NCBI GenBank assembly: GCA_026770575.1
Contig: MU657167.1
Coordinates: 426,473-454,191 of the forward strand
Source of the DNA: Pelagophyceae sp. CCMP2097
Lineage: Eukaryota; Sar; Pelagophyceae
Direction: 5' to 3'
DNA: 27,719 nucleotides
A program made the position numbers and the translations under genes. Shown here in pieces: positions 1 through 8,721 of this stretch (the stretch's first letter is position 1; each line of letters starts with the position of its first letter). Below the pieces are notes generated by a model. That model ran no database searches, was not told the origin of the DNA, and saw only the letters and a list, made by a program, of their open reading frames with translations.

Positions 1-76
1 TATTTACGTGGGCATTGCAATGGGATTTGGCTGTATCCTTCGGGTCCTCCGTGTGCCTCCGGCGCGCTCTTGTAAT
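1..76 (+). repeat. Truncated copy of the 0.4 kb dispersed repeat (3' end only)
   Basis: These 76 bases match the last 76 bases of the full copy at 176-577 (as 502-577). They also match, reverse-complemented, 27227-27302. All three copies end in TTGTAAT. The rest of this copy, if present, lies beyond the left edge of the window. No protein is encoded. Confidence 0.9.
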
Positions 77-175
77 AATTGGGTCTTATAAATGCCTTAT
101 TGGGATATTGGACGTCTTTTGTAGATTTTTTCGTCGGTTCTTAAATTGACCAGGTTCTTAAATTGTCTTTTACTC

Positions 176-577
176 TACCAGGGGCAATTTTGTCTGTCCG
201 TCCTTCCGTCCTTCCGTCTGTCTATCCCCGGGTAAATCCGTGAGGTTCCACCTTTTGGAAGAAAAGGGCAGCAACTCGGCCGATTCAGCGATTGGTGGTT
301 GATGCGATTGCTAAAATTGGGAGTGGAGGTCGAGCAGGAGCCTCATTGGAATCATCAATCATAGAATAAGTTTTTGGTCACAGGTTCGAATCTGGTCGGC
401 CGCAAAAAAACAAAAAAGAAATAGCTCAATAAGAAATAAAAAAATAAAAAATAAAGATAAGGAGGATTTGAAGGTTCAGCGATTAGTTAAATAATTTTAA
501 TTATTTACGTGGGCATTGCAATGGGATTTGGCTGTATCCTTCGGGTCCTCCGTGTGCCTCCGGCGCGCTCTTGTAAT
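176..577 (+). repeat. Full copy of a 0.4 kb dispersed, SINE-like repeat
   Basis: This stretch is repeated in inverted orientation at 27227-27640 with high identity and small length differences in its simple-sequence parts. In order it contains a TACCAGGGGCAATT start, a GTCT/TCCG microsatellite (about 190-226), a tRNA-like core (277-403) with a B-box-like motif, an A-rich tract (about 404-465), and a unique 3' tail ending TTGTAAT at 577. There is no open frame of note. The tRNA-like core with an A-rich segment suggests a short interspersed element moved by another element's reverse transcriptase. That class is inferred; the repetition itself is seen directly. Confidence 0.75.
277..403 (+). pseudogene. 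tRNA-like core of the dispersed repeat
   Basis: CGGCCGA (277-283) is perfectly complementary to TCGGCCG (396-402), which could form a seven-base acceptor stem with C403 as discriminator. GGTTCGAATCT (383-393) matches the T-loop/B-box consensus, and GGTGGTTGATGCG (around 293-305) resembles the D-arm of serine or leucine tRNAs. The T-stem no longer pairs properly and the total length (127 nt) exceeds a class II tRNA. It is therefore better read as a tRNA-derived pol III promoter than as a working tRNA. The inverted copy is at 27401-27523. Confidence 0.5.
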
Positions 578-666
578 ACGCAGATTCAATAGCAAATTCA
601 ATGGCAGTTTACTCGCTCATGCCCGAGTTGGACAATGAGCGACCTGGTGCGCTCCAAATGGGGCTC

Positions 667-739
667 TTTATACCACACCCGCCAGACGGGAGCCTCGGAG
701 GAGCGGCACAAGGCGCTGGTGAAGCGGGTGTGGTATAAA
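667..739. repeat. Perfect 16-bp inverted repeat ending in TATAAA
   Basis: The 16 bases 667-682 are exactly the reverse complement of 724-739, with a 41-nt loop. Each arm carries TTTATA/TATAAA at its outer end, so the structure could be a hairpin, the footprint of a small element, or a pair of facing TATA-like boxes. Confidence 0.75.
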
Positions 740-1275
740 AGCGGACCACAGCGCGCGCTGCGTCCTCCCGACCATCGTCCAATAATCAGGTATAATCAGG
801 CGGGAGCACGCGTACGAACGCGCGAGCGGGCCCAACGTCCACGGCGGCGGCGGCGACGCTTTCGTCGGCCGCGGCTAGGCGGCTGGGGCTGCTTGCTGGT
901 GACCTGGCGCCCGTCCGTCGCCTCCGCCTCCGAACTTCCCCTTCCCCCATTTCCTTTTGCGATTGCCCCGCGCTGTTTGAGGGTTTGCTTGCTTAAGATC
1001 CACCCTGGGTGGGGCTGCCCCAAAGGGGAATAACCGTCAAAGGGTTTGATTTCATAATAGGATAAGAAGTGAATCAGGTCTCAACAATGGGTTATGGGCC
1101 GTATTGAGGTCCGATGATTACTGGGGGAACCAGCCAACTTCCCGGTTTGCACCACGTGGGAAAACCCACTTTCGGTTTCGCTGTTCCGTTTCTGTGGGCG
1201 GGAAATATTTTAAAATTTATGGACTTTTTCAATATTTCCAAAACATCACTCAATAATTTAAATCCAGCAATTTCG

Positions 1276-1337
1276 TGTGAAAATCAAGAGATTTGGCTCT
1301 ATTTCATGTGAAAATCAAGGTTATTGGCTCCATTTCA
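1276..1337. repeat. Two-copy 31-bp tandem repeat
   Basis: Two adjacent 31-base units, starting at 1276 and 1307, both begin TGTGAAAATCAAG and end in TTTGGCTCTATTTCA or a close variant. They lie in AT-richer, non-coding sequence. Confidence 0.8.
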
Positions 1338-1797
1338 GCTAAAATGGAGCCCATAATCTACGATTTTCGGCAGGAACTTCTGAGTCGGAACTTTTGGTGT
1401 GCACAAACTGCGAGGGGTTAACAGTGTGATTTTCGTACTTTTTGATTTTCCCGCTTTTTGTTTTCGTACACTAGCAGCTTAGATTGCTATCGAAAACACA
1501 TCTTAAAACTTGATTTTTCATGCCCCCGCAAGCCCGTCAAATGACATCCGGCGTGTGTTTACTGTACAGTCTGAGTCTGAATCAAATCGTTCTTATTGAG
1601 ACAAGGAGAGCTGTGAGCAAGATAAGGTCTGAGTCGCAAGCATCTCGCCGTCGCGCCGCTTGTCGTGATCCGACTCGGCGCGCACGGGGCCGTCGCGAAA
1701 CGCGCCGCGCGCCAGCGGTTCGGCCAGTTTTTTTGAGACTTCCCCTTTTTGAGAACATATGTCCATTTTTGAGGCACCACACCGCGCGAACCACGCG

Positions 1798-1876
1798 GGC
1801 TCCGTTGGACCCTAAGGTTTCTATCGGATGGGCCTCGCCTCCCCAAGCGATGAAGCCCTTAGGGTCCAAAGGAGCC
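1798..1876. repeat. 19-bp inverted repeat (hairpin-forming)
   Basis: Bases 1798-1816 pair with 1858-1876 at 18 of 19 positions around a 41-nt loop. The core is TTGGACCCTAAG against CTTAGGGTCCAA. There is no adjoining gene. Confidence 0.75.
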
Positions 1877-2147
1877 GCCCCCCGCCCGCCGAACGAGGTC
1901 CCCAAAGCTACCTTCGGCCTGCGGACTTTCGAAAACTAGCGAGTCTGAACTTCAATGATAACGGGCTTGAATTTGCAAATCCTTGCATCGAAAATTTGGA
2001 ATCTGTAACCGTTCCGAAAACGTTGTTTAGCGATATTTTTGAAACACGACCAAAGCTGGTAGTGACTTCGATTTTTGGCCGGGTTTAATGGACTTTTGGG
2101 GATTTGTCTGTTTCCCCCAGTAGGAATTCCTAGTACAATGTAACACA

Positions 2148-2780
2148 ATATCCATGTCCCATTCTGCGGTACGGACACGGAGGGGGTGGTCTGGGACCCT
2201 CCCCCACACCTAGGTGCGCTTACTCGGAGCGCGGCGTCCTTTGAACTTGGAAACCGTTCGGTCTCTGTGGCTCCTTGTTTGACTCTGCTCGTCCGCGCCC
2301 TGCTCGTCCACGACACGCGTCGCGTAAGCTTCCCCCCACCCCCGGTGGGCTAACAGGAGGTCGACTTTTGGACAGGGTGCGACTTGGGGGGGGGTCCAGA
2401 CCCCGCGCCCTGCTCGTCCACGACACGCGTCGCGTAAGCTTTCCCCCACCGAACGATTCGGAACGAAGGTCGACTTTTGGACAGGGCGCCCTGTAAAGCA
2501 TTAATGTAATCCTACTTATGGCCTTTTTGAAAATTATGTATCGGTGCGAGCACGACCCTCGTCCCGCAAGTCATTCAGCAACGTTATGTGGCGCCTGTGG
2601 CACGTCGCGCGGGTCTTTTCCAGGGTCCGACACCCCGTTGGGGGGAGGTCCACGACCTTCCCCCCCACCGAATTTGCGGGCCGAGCCGCGCGGGGAGGGT
2701 CTGCGACCCCTCCCTCCCCACCTACCGAAACCCTCCCCCCTGACCCTCCGTGTTCGTACCGCAGAATGGGACATGGATAT
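2148..2780. mobile_element. 633-bp element bounded by 37-bp inverted repeats (MITE-like)
   Basis: Left arm 2148-2184 and right arm 2744-2780 are reverse complements at 36 of 37 bases. The arms begin ATATCCATGTCCC when read inward, and weaker similarity continues outside them. The interior lacks a convincing protein but contains a 110-bp tandem duplication (2293-2487) and several short GGTC-rich palindromes. Long arms with a short non-coding interior are typical of non-autonomous DNA elements. No clear target-site duplication was found, so an accidental or structural inverted repeat remains possible. Confidence 0.5.
2293..2487. repeat. Two-copy tandem duplication, period about 110 bp
   Basis: A block starting CCGCGCCCTGCTCGTCC at 2293 recurs at 2403. 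Both copies share a 5' part of about 45 bases and a 3' part GGTCGACTTTTGGACAGGG (2359-2377 and 2468-2486). The middle of each unit differs. It sits inside the inverted-repeat element 2148-2780. Confidence 0.85.
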
Positions 2781-2897
2781 ATTGGTAAGGAATGAGTATT
2801 CGCCGAAAGACACCAGGTAGCGAGCCGCGGTTCCGCACGGTCAGAAGTGCGAGTGCCCTATTGGATCCAGGACGTCGGCTGCGAGCTCGCACCCGAG

Positions 2898-3003
2898 CCC
2901 CACCCATCGTGGGTCTGAAGCGAGCAACGCTCATAGTGATAATCTGCGCCCGGGGCCCACCCATCGTGGGTCTGAAGCAAGCAACGCTCACAGTGATAAT
3001 CTG
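2898..3003. repeat. Two-copy 58-bp tandem repeat
   Basis: CCCACCCATCGTGGGTCTGA begins both copies, at 2898 and 2956, and both continue through AGCAACGCTCA and GTGATAATCTG. Each copy starts with a potential small hairpin (CCCAC, loop CCATC, GTGGG). It lies just beyond the 3' end of the PH-domain gene, so it could fall in that gene's 3' untranslated or flanking region. Confidence 0.85.
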
Positions 3004-3048
3004 TGATTACATCGCCTTTCCAGGCGCCGGGCCGCCGCCTCAGTAAAC

Positions 3049-3956
3049 TCAGAACCATTGCTCGGCCTCTGGCAGGCCCTCTGCCGTCTTTTCGTACTTT
3101 TGCGTGATGGCCTCGTAGAGCTGGCCCGCGTCGATGCCGACCTCGCGGTACTTGATCAGCAGCGCGTCAATGTCCTAAAGACACGCCGTCGGCCAACGTT
3201 GGGCACGCGCCGGCGCGGAAACGCACCTCGAGCTTGGCCGGGTTGTGCTTTGCGTAAAAGGCAATGATCTTCTCGCGGTTGGCCCGCTCGCTCGCCTTCT
3301 CCGAGTCCTCGAGCTTGGATTGCCTACGGCCGTCGGCGGTCTGCAGCCCGCGGCGGCGAGAAGGCCCAGCGCGGGGGCTGACCGCGTGCGCTGCTTGGCG
3401 ATGGCGATGCGGTCCTGGATGCCGCCGAGCCACTGCGCCACGCTCGGGCTCTTCGGCGCGCCGGGCGGCGGCGCCATGCTCATCGCGCGCAGCTGGTGCC
3501 TAGGCGCTGCTCGAGGCCCGCCGGGGCCTCAGGCCTTTGCGGCGGCGCCTCGAACCCAGAAGCCCAAACACACGACCCAGAAGCCCAAACATACGACCCA
3601 GGAGACGCACTTGCGATTCTCGTCGAGGTGGAGCATGAGGATCTGCACGCCCTTCTTCTCGATGATCTCGACCTTTGCGCACTCGAGCAGGTTGAACGAC
3701 GCGCGCGGCGGGTTCTCGGCGAGGATGACGCCTAGGCGACCGTCGAGCCGCGGGCGAGGCACGTCGCCAGGTGCGTCGGAGCGGCGATGGTGCCTCGGAG
3801 CCCCGCGGCGGCGATGCGCGCACCCGGTTCGTGGTAGTAGAGCCAGTGGCGGTGGACGGTGAAGACTTTTGGCTTCCAGGAGCCATCCGAGCCACGCTTC
3901 TCGAGCACGCCCCGGAGCTTTAACTGCTCATCCTTGCTCGCACCGCGCAGCGACAT
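3049..3956 (-). CDS. Small PH-domain protein
   Basis: Five exons on the minus strand (3956-3824, 3731-3611, 3499-3383, 3323-3227, 3174-3049) join in frame to give 197 residues. Introns are 92, 111, 59 and 52 nt, all GT...AG. Residues about 12-110 look like a pleckstrin-homology fold: a first strand LKLRGVLEKRG, a second strand with KVFTVHRHWLYYHE, and a closing helix VAQWLGGIQDRI with the family's conserved tryptophan. PH domains bind phosphoinositides or proteins at membranes, so a peripheral membrane or adaptor role is inferred. The tail is a charged helix (EDSEKASERANREKI) followed by FYAKHNPAKLEDIDALL and a C-terminal YEKTAEGLPEAEQWF. The FYAKHNP...LL..Y pattern resembles a short helical repeat I associate with algal and oomycete PH or motor proteins, but I cannot name the family. 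The first in-frame ATG after the upstream intergenic stretch was taken as the start. Confidence 0.7.
3554..3601. repeat. 21-bp tandem repeat inside intron 2 of the PH gene
   Basis: ACCCAGAAGCCCAAACA recurs with a 21-base period (3554, 3575, with a third partial unit at 3596). It lies within the 3500-3610 intron, the longest in that gene, so replication slippage probably lengthened the intron. Confidence 0.85.
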
Positions 3957-4084
3957 GCCAAAGGGCTCAGCGCGAGATGGAGGGCCTCGTGCACGCGCGC
4001 GCGGGGCGAGGGAACGACTCCACCACTTTATCCAAAACGGCGTGAGGAGAGAGATTTCCCCGAACATTCCGAAGTTTCCGGAAG

Positions 4085-5610
4085 TTATGGTCGAGGTCTC
4101 TCGAAGAGGAAGTCGACGTTGGCGGCGCAGAGGGCGCGTGCGTTTGCGTCCGGCGCGGCGGTGCCGTCGATTTCGGCGCGGAGGAGGCGCGCCCAGTGCA
4201 TCGCCGCCGCGCCCCGGGCCCGCGCGTCGGCGTCGGCCTGGGCGCCGCGGCCCGCGAGGCACCACGGCGGCACGGCGGCGCAGACAAAGTCGGAAATGGA
4301 CCGCGCAAAGGCGTCGCGCCGCAGGTCGAGGCGCCAGTCCGAGCCGCCGCGGGCGACGAGGCGGAACTTTTGCGCGCCCGCGCTTTCTGCGGCGCAGGCC
4401 ACCGCGAGGGCGTCGGCGTCGACGTGCTGGTGCTCGCAGTCGCGGAGAAAGGCGTGGTACGCCTCGAACGCGTCGGCGTCGAAGTCGACCAGCGGCGGGT
4501 CGAGCCACGTTTTGCCGTCGAACGTGATCGGGAGGTACGCGACGGCGTCCGCCGCGGCGCAGAGGCGGTCCAGGAGCGCGGCCACCACTGGTGGCGCGGC
4601 GAGGTCCGCAAACGCATTGGCGACGACGACGTGGAACGCCGCGCCGGCTTGGGCAAAGGCAAAGGCGTCTTGCGCGACGCACCGCAGAATCATGCGCGGC
4701 GCCGCGCGGCGCCACTCGGCGGCGGCGCCGGCCCCGTGCTGCGTCCACACGGCGCCGTCGAGCTGCGCCGTCCCCGCGGCGAGGAGCGCCGGGTCCGAGT
4801 CCACCGCGACGTACTCCACCTCGACGCCCGACACCTCGGCCCGCAGCAAAATCGCAGTCATCGGCGCCTGCGACGGAGGTTCCTGCGAAAGCTTGGCGCG
4901 ACCTCTCAAAGGGTCGCTGAAGTCGCTTACGAGCATCGAGAGCGTGCCCGCGCCGACGTCGACGATGCGGAGCACGCCGCCGCAGCCCGCCGCCAGTCGT
5001 TTGACGGCGTCGACGACCGCCGACGCGACGACCCTGCGCCGAAAGGTGGAGCGACCTCCGGGCTCACCCCCAGCAAGTTTGGAAGGAGGTGCGAGGGCAA
5101 TCGAAACTCGAGGGAAAGGTTTGGAACACTTGCGACGGACCTGCAGCGCGACCTCTCGTCGACTGCGCGCTTCCTACAGAGCGCGGCCGCGTCACCGTAC
5201 GAGGACGGCGCGGTGGGCGACGCACGAGTCGAGGTACTCCACGCGCCCACCCGCGCGCGCGGCGCCGCAGCACCCGAGCGCGACGAGTGCGGCGCGGCGC
5301 AAGTCGCCGTCGACGACCTCGACGCTCCGCCCAAAGGCCGCGCGACCTGGAGGCCGCAGTCGGACCGACGTGCGCCGCGGTATCGAGACGCACGCTCCGC
5401 CGACGACGAGATGAGACAGGCGCCGCCGCCGTCCGCCGTGCCAGCGTACCAGAGGCGCCAGGCGCAGGGCAGCGCGGCCGGGAATTCGTAGTCGACGGCG
5501 CCGTGCGTGACGCCGTCGCCCATGGCCTTGCGCCGCCCCGCATTCGCCTCCGCGGCGACGAGCGCACCGAGGTCGTCGGGGTCGATGACCAGCTCCGGCC
5601 ACGACGCCAT
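4085..5610 (-). CDS. SAM-dependent class I methyltransferase-like protein
   Basis: Four minus-strand exons (5610-5394, 5346-5196, 5033-4931, 4867-4085) join in frame to 417 residues; introns are 47, 162 and 63 nt. The core of a Rossmann methyltransferase is visible: motif I IVDVGAGTLSML, followed after a strand and helix by VEYVAVDSDPALL, whose aspartate would bind the SAM ribose. Later comes FHVVVANAFADL (motif IV-like), then a strand with YLPITFDGKTWLDP. The last part (DWRLDLRRDAFARSISDF) resembles the C-terminal half of bacterial methyltransferases found beside glycosyltransferases, but the substrate cannot be read from the sequence. The N-terminal 120 residues have no recognised domain. 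The 63-nt last intron has a good GTAAGC donor and is divisible by three, so its retention would add 21 residues without a frameshift. The start is the only ATG in frame upstream, at 5610. The gene ends 128 nt before the PH gene. Confidence 0.6.
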
Positions 5611-5923
5611 GGCAAGACGCGCGCGCGGCGACAGGCCGGACCGTGCTCTGGGTGACTCAACACACCTGAGCAGGCTTCGCTAAGATCAGCGATATGGTGC
5701 ACTCCCGGGCCGGGCCGGGGCCGGCGGCGACGGCCGGCGCCCGGCGTACTAACCGGCGGCCTTAACCGGCCCCGGGCTTACGAGAGCTGGCTCTGCGCAC
5801 GTGCGTGCTCGTGCCGGGGTGTCGAGCAACACCCTCGAGCTCCCAATGAAGTGGTGTACGATTCAAGTGTTGTCCTCTGGGCCGCCGGTCGTTGGACGGA
5901 CGGACGGCGCCTCGTCTCGACCT
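5611..5923. other. Intergenic spacer between mutase 3' end and methyltransferase start
   Basis: About 313 nt containing a run of GGCC/CCGG-rich sequence (5704-5746) and a second block AACCGGCGGCCTTAACCGG. Because both flanking genes are on the minus strand, it should hold the promoter of the methyltransferase gene and the 3' end of the mutase transcript. No specific site is convincing. Confidence 0.4.
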
Positions 5924-8161
5924 CTAGGGTCCTTTGCCGCGCCGCAGGCGGACGGCGGCCTCGATGGCGTCGAGGACATCCATGGCGGCGCGGGGGATGC
6001 GCGTGCCAGGCCCGAAGATGGCGGAAACGCCAGCTTTTCGGAGCTCAGAAAAGTCGTGCTTGGGAATCACGCCGCCGACAACGACGACGATGTGGCCCGC
6101 GCCGGCCGCCTCGAGCTCGGTGATGAGCTGCGGGACAAGGGTGACGTGCGCGCCCGCCTGCGACGAGACGCCGACGGCGTGGACGTCGGCGTCGATGGCC
6201 TGCCGCGCCACCTCGGCGGGGAGGTGGAAGAGCGGGCCGACGTCGACGTCGTAGCCCAGGTCCGCAAAGCCCGACGCTATCACGTTGGCGCCGCGGTCGT
6301 GGCCGTCCATGCCGACCTTTGCGACGAGGATGCGCGGCCGCCGGCCGTCGAGTTGCTCGAACGCGGCGACGCGCCGCCGCGCCTCGTCCATCTCCGCGAG
6401 CTGCTCCGGCGCCATCGTCGCCGCCGACTCGGCGGCGTAGGCGCCGACGCTGAGCGCCGTGGGCGGCGCGTGCTCGCCGAAGACGTCGCGGAGCGCGTCG
6501 GAGATTTCGCCCAGGGTGGCGCGGCAGCGCGCGGCCGTGATGGACAGCGCCAGGAGGTTGCGCTCGTCGTTTCCGCGGGCCGTCGACGCGCCGGCGAAGG
6601 ACAGCGCCGCCGACTCGCGCAGCGCCTGCAGCGCCGCTTGCACGGCGCCCGCGTCGCGCTTCTGCTTCAGCGCCTCGAGGCGGACGAGCTGCGAGGCGAG
6701 GGCGGCGTCGGCCTTGACGGTGCGGACGTCAAAGTCCTCGGAATCGCCCGATCCGCCGTTCGGCTCGGAGACATGCTTGTTGACGCCGACGACGACGTCG
6801 ACTTTGGCGTCGATGCGCGCCTGCTTCCGCGCCGCCGCGTCCTCAAGGAGCCGCTTCGCCGCGCCGGACTCGACCATTTGCCGCATGCCGCCGGCGGCGT
6901 CGACGTCGCGCAGGATGCCCAGGGCCTTGTCCTTGAGCTGCGCTGTGAGCGCCTCCATAAAAAACGAGCCGCCCCAGGGGTCGGCGACGGCCGTCAGGCC
7001 GGCCTCGTCCTGCAGGATGAGCTGCGTCGCGCGCGCGACTCGCGCAGACGCCTCGGTCGGCAGGCCGATGGCCTCGTCAAAGGCGTTTGTGTGCAGCGAC
7101 TGCGCCCCGCCGTGCACCGCCGCCACCGCTTCGAGCGTCGTCCGCGCGACGTTGTTCAGCGGCTCGGCCTGCGTCAGCGAGTAGCCGCTCGTCTGGCAGT
7201 GCGCGCGCAGCAGCATGGACTTTTCGGACACGTTTGGGAAGCGCTCCTGCAAGAGCTCGGCCCAGAGCGCTCTGGCGCAGCGCAGTTTTGCCACCTCGAC
7301 GTAGTACTGCATGCCCGTGGCGAAGAAGAAGGACATGCGCCGTGCGACGGCGTCGACGTCGAGGCCCGCGTCGGCGGCGGTGCGCAAATACTCGAGGCCG
7401 TCCGCCAGAGTGAACGCCACCTCCAGCGCCGCGTCGGCGCCGGCCTCGTGCATGTGGTAGCCCGAGACGGAGATGGAGTTGAACTGCGGCATGTTGTCCG
7501 CCGTGAAGCCCATAATGTCGGCGACGATTCTCATGCTCGCCGCGGGCGGGTAGATGTACGTGTTGCGGACCATAAACTCCTTCAAAATGTCGTTCTGCAC
7601 CGTCCCCCGGAGCTGCGCCATGCAAGCGCCCTGCTCCTCGGCGGCGACGACGAACATGGCCAGCGTGGGCAGCACGGCGCCGTTGATGGTCATGCTCACG
7701 GACATGGCCGCGAGGTCGATGCCGTCGAACAAAACCTTAACGTCCTCGACGCTGTCGACGGGCACGCCGGCGAGGCCGACGTCGCCTTGAGCGCGTGCGT
7801 GGTCCGAGTCGTACCCGCGGTGCGTCGGGAGATCGAAGGCGACGGAGAGGCCCTGCTGGCCCGCGGCGACGTTTGCGCGGTAAAACGCGTTGCTCTCCTC
7901 GGCCGTCGAGAAGCCGGCGTATTGGCGCACCGTCCACGGCCGGATGGTGTACATCGTCGCGTAGGGCCCGCGCGTAAACGGGAAGACGCCCGGCGGCGGC
8001 GGTGGGTTTGGTGGTGCCTCGGTGTACACCGGCAGAATCTCCAGGCCCTCGGCCGTAAAACGCGTCAGCGACTCGACGCTGCGGCCGGCGCGGCCGCACT
8101 CCCGCTCCGCCGCCGCGCGCCACCGCGGGTCAAACGACAGCCGCCGCGCCGTGCGGAGCAT
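5924..8161 (-). CDS. MUT: Methylmalonyl-CoA mutase (adenosylcobalamin-dependent)
   Basis: A single uninterrupted frame of 745 residues, close to the 750 of the human enzyme. It interconverts (R)-methylmalonyl-CoA and succinyl-CoA in propionate, branched-chain and odd-chain fatty acid breakdown, normally in mitochondria. The N-terminal barrel begins with [20 protein letters not shown] (residues about 72-91), followed by [20 protein letters not shown], the family's substrate-binding region. [23 protein letters not shown] and [10 protein letters not shown] follow in the expected order. The C-terminal cobalamin domain carries [13 protein letters not shown]; His621 would be the lower axial ligand of B12, followed by [16 protein letters not shown] and GVIPKHDF. 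The ATG at 8161 ([10 protein letters not shown]) was chosen because the arginine-rich, acid-free start fits a mitochondrial presequence; the open frame continues further upstream without family similarity. It implies a need for vitamin B12. Unlike most neighbours it shows no intron. Confidence 0.97.
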   Translation of the reverse strand: MLRTARRLSFDPRWRAAAERECGRAGRSVESLTRFTAEGLEILPVYTEAPPNPPPPPGVFPFTRGPYATMYTIRPWTVRQYAGFSTAEESNAFYRANVAAGQQGLSVAFDLPTHRGYDSDHARAQGDVGLAGVPVDSVEDVKVLFDGIDLAAMSVSMTINGAVLPTLAMFVVAAEEQGACMAQLRGTVQNDILKEFMVRNTYIYPPAASMRIVADIMGFTADNMPQFNSISVSGYHMHEAGADAALEVAFTLADGLEYLRTAADAGLDVDAVARRMSFFFATGMQYYVEVAKLRCARALWAELLQERFPNVSEKSMLLRAHCQTSGYSLTQAEPLNNVARTTLEAVAAVHGGAQSLHTNAFDEAIGLPTEASARVARATQLILQDEAGLTAVADPWGGSFFMEALTAQLKDKALGILRDVDAAGGMRQMVESGAAKRLLEDAAARKQARIDAKVDVVVGVNKHVSEPNGGSGDSEDFDVRTVKADAALASQLVRLEALKQKRDAGAVQAALQALRESAALSFAGASTARGNDERNLLALSITAARCRATLGEISDALRDVFGEHAPPTALSVGAYAAESAATMAPEQLAEMDEARRRVAAFEQLDGRRPRILVAKVGMDGHDRGANVIASGFADLGYDVDVGPLFHLPAEVARQAIDADVHAVGVSSQAGAHVTLVPQLITELEAAGAGHIVVVVGGVIPKHDFSELRKAGVSAIFGPGTRIPRAAMDVLDAIEAAVRLRRGKGP

Positions 8162-8721
8162 CCTTAGCGGCGGCCTGGGAACGCTTCGACGCCGTCGACG
8201 GCACAGCGTCGGGCGAGCTGAGCCGCGCTCGCGACTTTTCAAGAGCCTTCCGAGTCTGCACGAGTTCTGAGAATCTTTTTGAGCGAACCCGATCTTTTTT
8301 TTTGGCGCATCGTTGATCGTTGGAGAGGCTCGACCACCCGCTGCGATGGCCGACGAAGTCATCGATGATCCGCGTCTAGGCCGCGGGTGCGTCAGCCGGC
8401 CGTCGTTCCGTCGTCGACCCGGCCGATGCTACCAACCGTCACTAGCGGGACCCTCGAGGGGCCATCCTGGAGGGGCCTGCGACTCCATCGACTGCGTACG
8501 AGCGCCACGTCGACCGAAGTACGAACGCCATGCCGCGGCTGACGTCCCCGCGAAGCGCTCCGGCGCCGCAGAGCCTCTGCGGCCACCTCGCCGCTCGGCA
8601 CCGACAGACTCGAGTGGCGGATCTGTGCAACGATGACGTGCTGTCTGTGAAGCTCTCCGGGCTGCCGCAGCGGCGCGGCTCGACTCGAAGCGCGGACGGC
8701 GGGCCTGTGTTATCGAGGTGC
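8162..8721. other. Intergenic region upstream of the mutase
   Basis: About 560 nt between the unknown minus-strand gene (ends 8722) and the mutase start. It must contain the mutase promoter. A T-rich stretch (TTTTTTTTTGG near 8296) and short chance frames are present, but nothing that looks like an exon of a known family. Confidence 0.4.

Larger units (their letters stand above)
578..2147. other. Gene-poor left arm, no supported gene
   Basis: About 1.6 kb with mixed composition: GC-rich at 750-900 and AT-richer at 1100-1500. The short open frames here have no recognisable family, no splice logic and arginine/proline-rich compositions typical of chance translation. What can be supported are three small repeat structures, listed separately, at 667-739, 1276-1337 and 1798-1876. 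Confidence 0.6.

Noticed and set aside
277..403. A functional serine or leucine tRNA gene
   Set aside because: The T-stem does not pair, the length is well above a class II tRNA, and the same sequence is embedded in a dispersed repeat with diverged copies.
635..1033. A 132-residue protein-coding gene at the left end
   Set aside because: Arginine/proline-rich, no motif, an overlapping antisense frame of equal quality, and it spans the inverted repeat 667-739.
2293..3003. A CRISPR array or phage-type repeat array
   Set aside because: Only two copies per repeat type, with different periods (110 and 58 bp), no uniform spacers, and a eukaryotic context.
4868..5195. Introner-type insertions in the methyltransferase introns
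   Set aside because: Only short shared strings such as GAGAGGTCGCG were found between introns; no long shared sequence or inverted termini support transposon-born introns in this window.
4119..5491. Two 431-residue plus-strand frames over the methyltransferase gene
   Set aside because: Low-complexity arginine/alanine translations opposite a minus-strand gene with methyltransferase motifs and consistent introns.
5801..8167. A 788-residue open frame antisense to the mutase
   Set aside because: It is a GC-driven shadow of the mutase codons; its translation is arginine/valine/glycine-rich and matches no family, while the opposite strand is unmistakable.
8345..8636. A short plus-strand gene starting [14 protein letters not shown] upstream of the mutase
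   Set aside because: After the first 14 residues the translation becomes arginine/proline-rich with no family or splice support; likely chance.
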